Shown piece after piece: positions 28,718 through 33,745 of a stretch of DNA of 33,745 nt; position 1 is the first letter of the stretch; each line of letters opens with the position of its first letter. Position numbers and translations under genes: made by a program. The notes below the pieces were generated by a model. That model had not been told where the DNA came from. It did no database searches and saw only the letters and a program-made list of their open reading frames with translations. This DNA is from Pseudomonadota bacterium (GTDB lineage Bacteria > Myxococcota_A > UBA796 > SXON01): the NCBI GenBank assembly GCA_030684355.1, contig JAUXTN010000229.1, positions 1 to 33,745 on the forward strand, in the 5' to 3' direction.

Positions 28718-30792
28718 TTCGATCAGCCAACTCCGCGCGAGCGACGACGAGGAAATGGCTCCTGGGTGCGTCTCAGTCGGTCTTGGACGACCTGCCTCCG
28801 ATCTGTGGCCTTCAGGTTCAAGTGGTCGCGCTGCACGCTTTCGGCGAACGGGTTGGTAGGGTTTCACAGTACAGCCTGTCTCCCGAAGGTGGTCCGACAC
28901 ATTCAAGTTTGTCCCGCACCGCGCCCGACAATCAGAAATGGAGGGAGATGTGTGACCGATGGCTTGACGTGCACTCGAATCTGTTTCCGAGAAGCGGCAC
29001 GCTGCTGAATTCGCTATTTGCGAGGGCATTTAATCCCGAGCACCTGCCAATCTGGCTACATTGGATGCCTGATCCGTCTCTAGCCGCGCACGATGCTGGT
29101 CAAGTTCGCGAGATTCGGATCGCGAAGCACGGGTTTATCGAGGCGAATGGATGGGTTATCGCTGATGAGATTTGTAGAGCCATCGACAAGGACATCCTGA
29201 ACGACGGCCGCGGGTTCTTTCGGCGCGCGTCCACCCCTCAGATCGCGGCTCGGTTCCGCTCGGCGACCGAGCAGGCTGCTCTTGATGGGGAACGCGGCGG
29301 GGCGGACAGCGACAGCCGCGCGGTAGTGAGCACCTGGTCACAGGGATTCTTGCGAGGTGCTGGAGGGTCGTCCAGCTTACGCGCGGTCCAATCTCTGCTT
29401 AGTGCCCGCCTGAATGACGGCGTATTCTGTGGGCCAGAGGGGATCGTCGTAGGCGCGTTGCCGGATTCCCGCGGATTTTGGGTGCTCGGGCTGCGTGCGT
29501 CCGTCGGCCGTGAGGGAGTGCCTTTGGTGGACGCAATCGGCCGAGTCGTGGTTCGGCTTGCCGAAGTCTGGCGAGATGCGCCGCGTGGGCTTCGCGAGCC
29601 TGTACATATGAGAGTGGATGGCGAGGGCCAACGGAAAATACGGATAGACGGCTGGCAAACGGTGGTGGATCGGATGGCGCGGGAGGCCGTGCACGAGGGG
29701 GAGGCCGTTCGATACCGAATTGGCGTCGGGTCGGCCGCAAGTCCCTTTGCCCGCGCTCGGGTTGTGGACCACCAGATCCCAGGCGGCACACAGTTCTTTC
29801 AGTACGTTAAGGCGCATCACGCATTGATCGCCCACTCACGTCGCATCTTATGGCTGACCCCAGCAGGCGAGGTTGTCGGTCTGTTCGAGAGCTCCGACAG
29901 CGCCGATGGTGACGACTGGATGTTTAACTGGGATGATCCTGACTATAAGATCGCAGTCATTGATGAGCCCGGATGCATTTTGGTGTTTAGCGGGGACCGC
30001 CGGCTCACCGGGCGACGGCGTTGGGGAGTACCCGCAGACGTCGACGGGTTGGAGCTGGAGCGGGCGCTCCAGCACGCGCTTGAGTGGATCCTCAAGCCCG
30101 CAACTTTCGCGACTTATGCTAAGTGCATTGCTACGAGCTTGTGTAATGTCGTGGCGGATTGCCAGTTGTCGGGAGTGGGGACGGCGTTCTTCGTCCGCGG
30201 CGACCGGCCCGCGACGAGGGATTCGCTTCGGCTTCGGCTCGACGACCAATGTCTTCAGCTCGCCCCCACGCTCTCTGAATACGACGGTGCAGTCTTGACC
30301 GGGGCGATGGCGGGGCCCACGCCGGCAGCATCCGCCGCCTATCTTACGCGTCGCCTGCTTCCGCTCACTCGCCTGGACGGCGCCGTGGTTCTCCGATTAG
30401 CGGGACGAACGGACCCGGTGCTGGTTGCGACCCCGGTGACGCTGCTGCGTCCTACGGCATCCATAAAAGGACGGCCAGTTGCGCTATTCGACGGGAAGCC
30501 CCCATATCGCATCCCGCTCTCTGGAAAGGTTGACCACTCAGTCGATCCGGATTCAGGTCGCCCGTCGCGTCTCACGCTAGACGAAGTGAAGGCGCTTATC
30601 GCGAGCGCGAGGAGAAACCCACATGGGAGCCCACTCGCGTTCCTCCATTCCGCCGGTACACGGCATCACTCCCTCTGGGCGGCAACGATTGCCGTGAAGG
30701 AGCCATGCTTCGCCGTGACAGTGTCCCGGGATGGCGGCGCCAGGGTTCTCTATGACGGACGGGTCGTGGTGGCGTCATCCTCCTCACGTTAG
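28714..30792 (+). CDS. Large protein with C-terminal diadenylate-cyclase (DAC/DisA_N-like) domain
   Basis: A 692-residue protein from GTG 28714 (GTGA overlap with the upstream stop). The C-terminal 150 residues show DAC-domain landmarks: RLDGAVVLRL with the DGA motif near residue 555, then AGTRHHSLWAATIAV with the RHR-type motif (here RHH) near 648-650, then CFAVTVSRDGGARVLYDGR. In DisA/CdaA these motifs bind ATP and make c-di-AMP. The gap between them is longer than usual, and the third motif residue is His instead of Arg. The N-terminal 540 residues, including a middle segment with RILWLTPAGEVVGLFES, are unassigned and probably sensory. Composition looks more AT-rich than the flanks, hinting at transfer. 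Activity is plausible, not certain. Confidence 0.7.
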   Translation: MIRSANSARATTRKWLLGASQSVLDDLPPICGLQVQVVALHAFGERVGRVSQYSLSPEGGPTHSSLSRTAPDNQKWREMCDRWLDVHSNLFPRSGTLLNSLFARAFNPEHLPIWLHWMPDPSLAAHDAGQVREIRIAKHGFIEANGWVIADEICRAIDKDILNDGRGFFRRASTPQIAARFRSATEQAALDGERGGADSDSRAVVSTWSQGFLRGAGGSSSLRAVQSLLSARLNDGVFCGPEGIVVGALPDSRGFWVLGLRASVGREGVPLVDAIGRVVVRLAEVWRDAPRGLREPVHMRVDGEGQRKIRIDGWQTVVDRMAREAVHEGEAVRYRIGVGSAASPFARARVVDHQIPGGTQFFQYVKAHHALIAHSRRILWLTPAGEVVGLFESSDSADGDDWMFNWDDPDYKIAVIDEPGCILVFSGDRRLTGRRRWGVPADVDGLELERALQHALEWILKPATFATYAKCIATSLCNVVADCQLSGVGTAFFVRGDRPATRDSLRLRLDDQCLQLAPTLSEYDGAVLTGAMAGPTPAASAAYLTRRLLPLTRLDGAVVLRLAGRTDPVLVATPVTLLRPTASIKGRPVALFDGKPPYRIPLSGKVDHSVDPDSGRPSRLTLDEVKALIASARRNPHGSPLAFLHSAGTRHHSLWAATIAVKEPCFAVTVSRDGGARVLYDGRVVVASSSSR

Positions 30793-31024
30793 GTCGGGGT
30801 CGGCTATCCGTTCGGACGAAGCTTTAGTGGTTAGTGGCTTGTCACCTCGCATTCGTGGTCGCCCCACCTCCTCGGCGGTGAACAGCACTTCCCATTGTCC
30901 CCATGAACCCCACGGCGGGCCGAAGGGAGTTTGGTAAGCCGGATTCGGCGTTGCAATACGTGATTCCACGTCGGTTCACTTCCTGATTCAGGAGGGTGAG
31001 GGGTCAGGGTTGCGAAAGGTGGCG
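30793..31024. other. Intergenic region after the DAC gene
   Basis: 232 bases without a convincing gene. A minus-strand frame of 61 codons (30784-30969) has no ribosome site but contains the peptide YQTPFGPPWG, which recurs near 32.8 kb. No terminator hairpin with a T-tract was seen. Confidence 0.4.
30908..30936 (-). repeat. Dispersed 29-bp repeat, copy 1 (YQTPFGPPWG-coding)
   Basis: Minus strand reads TAC CAA ACT CCC TTC GGC then CCG CCG TGG GG. It agrees at 23 of 29 bases with 32794-32822 and partly with 31740-31762. Outside one codon all differences are at third positions. Confidence 0.5.
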
Positions 31025-31392
31025 CTACTCGCGCCTGGACGCGGCCACGCGGCGGGTTCGCACCCGCCCGTCCACATGGACCACGGTGAACGCATCGACA
31101 AAGGGCTGGTGCCCGCCCGCAAAGAGGCGACCGACAAGGTCGGCGCGGTCGACCGGCCGCATTCCCGCGAGGCGAAGCAGCACGACGCCGCGGTGGGGCC
31201 TGGACTCGAGGACGACAAGCTCCCCAAAGTCCTTGTCATCCGTGAGCAGCACCCGACTACCAGCGACCGCTCGTCCGAGCACGTCCACATCAGCGATGGA
31301 CGGGGCAGCTCCGCAATCCAGTCCACGTCGTGGCCGTCCGCCCGGAGCCGCGCCACCACAGCGCCGATGATGTTCTCGTCTGCCAGGATCAC
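31025..31392 (-). pseudogene. DUF5615 PIN-like toxin, frameshifted
   Basis: The minus strand from GTG 31392 begins MILADENIIGAVVARLRADG, the classic N-terminus of DUF5615 (Mut7-C/PIN-like) toxins, through DVDWIAE. The family pattern then continues in another frame: APSIADVDVLGRAVAGSRV, LLTDDKDFGELVVLE, ending at 31025. One missing base around 31300-31305 restores a single frame of about 122 codons. As written, translation leaves the family sequence after about 30 residues and ends at 30988 in low-complexity Ser/Arg/Pro sequence. Its GTG overlaps the DUF433 stop (GTGA). Either the toxin is dead or there is a sequencing error. Confidence 0.85.
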
Positions 31393-31625
31393 GAGGCGTG
31401 CTGAACCGCACCGAGGCGCTCCATACGCACGGACTCAGCCGCGAAGGCCAGCGCCGCCTGGATGTCCTCGCGGGTGAGCCGTGGGTGCGAGGCCACGAGC
31501 TCATCCACGGTGAGCCCCCCGGCCAGCTCATCGAGGATGTGCTCGACCGTGAGCCTCGTCCCGCGGATGATCGGCTTCCCCATCATCACGGCGGGGTCGG
31601 CGGTGATGCGCGCGAGGTCGGCCAT
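31389..31625 (-). CDS. DUF433 antitoxin
   Basis: A 78-residue protein from ATG 31625. ITADPAVMMGKPIIRGTRLT and VEHILDELAGGLTVDELVAS are the DUF433 core, followed by PRLTREDIQAALAFAAE. DUF433 proteins are small helix-turn-helix antitoxins usually paired with a DUF5615 PIN-like toxin, as here with a four-base overlap. The antitoxin reads intact while the toxin is frameshifted, the order of decay expected for such pairs. Confidence 0.92.
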   Translation of the reverse strand: MADLARITADPAVMMGKPIIRGTRLTVEHILDELAGGLTVDELVASHPRLTREDIQAALAFAAESVRMERLGAVQHAS

Positions 31626-31958
31626 GATGAACTCCACTCGATAGTTTACTCGCGGTTCGAGCCGACGGCGACCATGGCGCGTCGTGGTCGGCTCACCGGC
31701 CGCTGGACCCACCCCCGGTTCATCAAGCCTGACGCCTCAGGCGGGCCGCTGGGATCGTGGTAGCTGAAAGCGTAGGTTGAATGAGGGGCGGCCAGCGACG
31801 GTTTCCCGCGAGCCGACGGTGGTGGCGCGGGACCCGCCCACGAAACGGTGGCTCGTCGGAGCCGATCGCGGCGTAGGCGTCCGGCCGCGAGTCCTGCGAA
31901 CTCCTCGCGGACACCCCGAAAGCGCGGGGCAGTCGGCATCCTTGCCGGCGGGTCGAGT
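31626..31958. other. Intergenic region upstream of the antitoxin and the Ala-rich protein
   Basis: 333 bases between divergent starts, expected to carry both promoters. A CCTGA-CGCC-TCAGG hairpin lies near 31729-31742. A diverged copy of the GGCGGGCC repeat is at 31740-31762. Open frames here are Arg/Pro-rich shadows. Confidence 0.4.
31740..31762 (-). repeat. Dispersed repeat, diverged copy 2
   Basis: Minus strand TAC CAC GAT CCC AGC GGC then CCG CC would read YHDPSGPP, sharing Y-[QH]-x-P-[FS]-G-P-P and orientation with copies at 30908 and 32794. The similarity is weaker than between those two. Confidence 0.3.
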
Positions 31959-32687
31959 ATGCTGGGGGCCAGCGAGGTGACCTTGGACCGTCGCGCCTGG
32001 ATGCTGGCCGTGCTCGCACTCGCCGCCACCTGGGCGGCCTGGATCCTCGTCGGGCCGGGGGGCGGCTCGGCAACCTCCCCGGACCCGACCGCGGCGCTCC
32101 CATCTGCGCCTTTGGCAACGGCTGCGGACGCGAGCCGAGCGCCGGCTCCGGCCGCAGACGCGTCCGCGTCCGCGCGGGTCTACGTCCGTCCGCGGCGGGC
32201 CGCTCGCCCCCCAGCGAACGCCAAGGACTCACCGTCGGTGGCTCTGGTCCGCGGGCTCGACGCCGAGCTGATGGCGTTCGAAGATCGCTCGCTCGACTAC
32301 GACCTCCCGGCGGGCGCGACCCGGGAGCAGGAAGGCGCCGCGATGAAGGCCGCTCTCCAGCAGCACACCGCCGCGTTCGCGCGGATCGAGCAGGGCTATG
32401 TCGACGTGATGGAGGGATCGGCCGATCCACGAGCGAAGGCCCTCGCCCTGATCTCCATTGGCGACCTGCGGGACGCGTTTGGGGCCGACCTGGAGGACGC
32501 GCCGCTCCCGTCCTACCTGAACGACAAGCAGGCCGCGGTGTACGCCGCGGCCACCGCGGACAAAGCCGAGGCCCAGTACCAGAGCGCCCAGGACGCCTGG
32601 GACCAGGCGGCGGAGATCGCGCAGGATCAGCCCGACGACGAGGACATTGCGTCGCTGCTGACGGAGCGCCGCTCGGCCGGGCAGTAA
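31959..32687 (+). CDS. Membrane-anchored or exported Ala-rich hypothetical protein
   Basis: A 242-residue protein. A hydrophobic segment WMLAVLALAATWAAWILVG near residues 15-33 acts as a signal anchor. A Pro/Ala-rich spacer (about 40-90) and a helical, acidic C-terminal region with AALQQHTAAFARIEQGYVD and AQYQSAQDAWDQAAEIAQ follow. No catalytic motif is seen. Start choices are ATG 31959, GTG 31977 (better spaced after GGGGG) and ATG 32001. It is probably chromosomal background, not part of the island. Confidence 0.72.
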   Translation: MLGASEVTLDRRAWMLAVLALAATWAAWILVGPGGGSATSPDPTAALPSAPLATAADASRAPAPAADASASARVYVRPRRAARPPANAKDSPSVALVRGLDAELMAFEDRSLDYDLPAGATREQEGAAMKAALQQHTAAFARIEQGYVDVMEGSADPRAKALALISIGDLRDAFGADLEDAPLPSYLNDKQAAVYAAATADKAEAQYQSAQDAWDQAAEIAQDQPDDEDIASLLTERRSAGQ

Positions 32688-33262
32688 GGTTCAGGGATGG
32701 CAGTCCGCTGCCGCAGCGACGACCGCCGGGCGAAGGGCTCTCGGCCTCCGCACCCTCCCGCACGCCCACCAGCCACAGTTTCGCGGGCAAGCGCCCCAAG
32801 GCGGGCCGAACGGTAGCTGGTAACCGCACCCGCGCGTCCGTCGGCGGGCTCGGGGCAACCGCTGCGCGTTGCGGCGGCCGCGGGGGCCTCGCGGCCGGCG
32901 GCGGTTCGGGTGCCTTCGTCGCGCCGGGAGCGATGTCGGGTGGCGGCGCGCCGGGCGCGTCGACGACCTGGAGCCCGATCTTGCGGATGCGCTGGTGAGT
33001 TGGACGGGGGATGGCGGCGCGTGGGGTGGAGGGCGGGGATTGTGGAAGGGCTGGTGCTGGCGCGGGGCGGTCGGGCGCCCGGCGTAGACGGTCAACGGGA
33101 AGGCCCGTGGAGGCAGGCTGAGGTCGGTGCTCGATCCGCGCGTTGCGATCGGCGGCGTAGGTGAGTTCGGCCTGCCACGCCGGCGAGCCGGTCAGCGCGG
33201 GCGCCGCGGTGTACGCCGTTCGGCGACTGGTGGTGTCGGCGGGGGGGCCCTACCGTCGCTGG
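32688..33262. other. Gene-free, very GC-rich stretch
   Basis: 575 bases with no frame that looks like a protein: the candidates on both strands are Arg/Gly/Pro/Trp-rich. It holds the second clear copy of the 29-bp repeat (32794-32822). A decayed gene is possible, as a plus-strand stretch near 32950-33000 reads DDLEPDLADALVSWTGDGG. Confidence 0.45.
32794..32822 (-). repeat. Dispersed 29-bp repeat, copy 3 (YQLPFGPPWG-coding)
   Basis: Minus strand TAC CAG CTA CCG TTC GGC then CCG CCT TGG GG. It pairs with 30908-30936 at 23 of 29 bases, keeping the peptide Y-Q-x-P-F-G-P-P-W-G. Confidence 0.5.
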
Positions 33263-33745
33263 ATGTTCAACGCCGCCACTCCGAACCGCTTCGCACCCAT
33301 CCGTTGCTGGATGGCACTGGCGCTCGCCGCGTGCGTGCCCGCCATCGAACCCGTCGAGGTGGGGGCACCGCGGTTGGCTCACGCCCCGACCGCCAGTTGG
33401 TCCGCCGACGCGCAGGAGGGCATCGCCGCGGGCGAGTACGCGCCCCAGGCCGAGGGCGACACGTTCCGTGTCACCAACCGCGCCCAGGACCTGCGCGCCA
33501 CGTTTGGATCCGACGGCCTCGCGGTGAGCAGCCGCACCGGCGCCGGCGAGGTCGGGCTGTCCCTGCGCGCGTGGGGCCGCGAGGACGCGCTGATCGCGGC
33601 CGAAACCCCCTCCCCGGAAGAAGGGGACTGCCTCTCCGGCGGCGCCGTGGACGCGTTCGGCGACTGCCTCCGCCGCGTCGACTACGCGCGTCCCGGCCTC
33701 GTCGAGTGGTGGGAGAACCGCCCCGAGGGCCTCGAGCAGGGCTTC
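33263..33745 (+). CDS. Predicted lipoprotein, 3' end beyond the window
   Basis: From ATG 33263 an open frame of 161 codons runs off the edge. The N-terminus has a short signal with the lipobox LALAAC, so a lipid-anchored envelope protein is predicted. The following sequence (APTASWSADAQEGIAAGEYA, DTFRVTNRAQDLRATFGSDG, EVGLSLRAWGRED) resembles the start of long secreted repeat-type proteins found in myxobacteria, but no domain is recognised in the visible part. Confidence 0.65.
   Translation, partial: MFNAATPNRFAPIRCWMALALAACVPAIEPVEVGAPRLAHAPTASWSADAQEGIAAGEYAPQAEGDTFRVTNRAQDLRATFGSDGLAVSSRTGAGEVGLSLRAWGREDALIAAETPSPEEGDCLSGGAVDAFGDCLRRVDYARPGLVEWWENRPEGLEQGF

Noticed and set aside
32691..33095. 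134-codon minus-strand frame in the GC-rich gap
   Set aside because: Arg/Pro-rich and lacks a ribosome site; only the short PFGPPWG segment in it is of interest.
1..33745. CRISPR array, rRNA or complete tRNA gene
   Set aside because: No regularly spaced repeat array, no rRNA-like stretch and no complete cloverleaf was seen on either strand by eye.

Overview
This 33.7-kb window is high-GC bacterial DNA. Long tightly packed genes, frequent GTG starts, an enhancer-binding sigma-54 activator and lipoprotein genes would fit a myxobacterium or related Myxococcota, but no marker gene is present, so that placement is inference. Nearly the whole window is accessory. It reads as a defence island centred on nucleotide second messengers, with an IS66-family element on the left edge and a toxin-antitoxin remnant plus ordinary hypothetical or lipoprotein genes on the right.

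Left part (1-5623): an IS66-type element (tnpC partial, tnpB, tnpA, minus strand) abuts a two-HTH regulator. A repeat-rich intergenic region follows, ending in a consensus sigma-54 promoter (2508-2523). That promoter faces a CD-NTase-like nucleotidyltransferase, a DUF6602 PD-(D/E)xK-like protein and a sigma-54 activator whose N-terminus is an RtcR-like CARF domain.

Centre (5624-19003): a second consensus sigma-54 promoter starts on the base after the activator's stop codon. It faces seven same-strand, mostly overlapping genes: hsdR, hsdM, hsdS, a 1330-aa fusion of adenine methyltransferase, target-recognition domain and P-loop ATPase, a second P-loop ATPase, a CD-NTase, and a SAVED protein with an HExxH zinc-peptidase-like C-terminal part. 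I read this as one inducible locus combining DNA modification/restriction, ATPase-type sensing or gating, and cyclic-oligonucleotide signalling with a predicted protease effector. The CARF activator could couple a nucleotide or RNA signal to sigma-54 transcription of both units.

Convergent block (23872 to 19073, minus strand): a type II CBASS core of CD-NTase, E2-E1 fusion (Cap2) and JAB isopeptidase (Cap3), followed by another nucleotidyltransferase preceded by a 10-bp triple tandem repeat. No standard effector is next to it. A divergent XRE/ImmA-type metallopeptidase regulator lies upstream.

Right part (25471-30792): a six-gene overlapping operon encodes an SsuA/NMT1-like binding lipoprotein, an ABC ATPase, a permease, a GNAT acetyltransferase, an unknown 134-aa protein and a 692-aa protein whose C-terminus carries the DGA and RHR-type motifs of diadenylate cyclase (DAC/DisA_N) domains. 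With the four polymerase-beta-type nucleotidyltransferases this makes five candidate nucleotide-messenger enzymes in about 28 kb. Next come a DUF433/DUF5615 toxin-antitoxin pair with a frameshifted toxin, an exported or membrane-anchored Ala-rich protein, and a lipoprotein gene running off the window.
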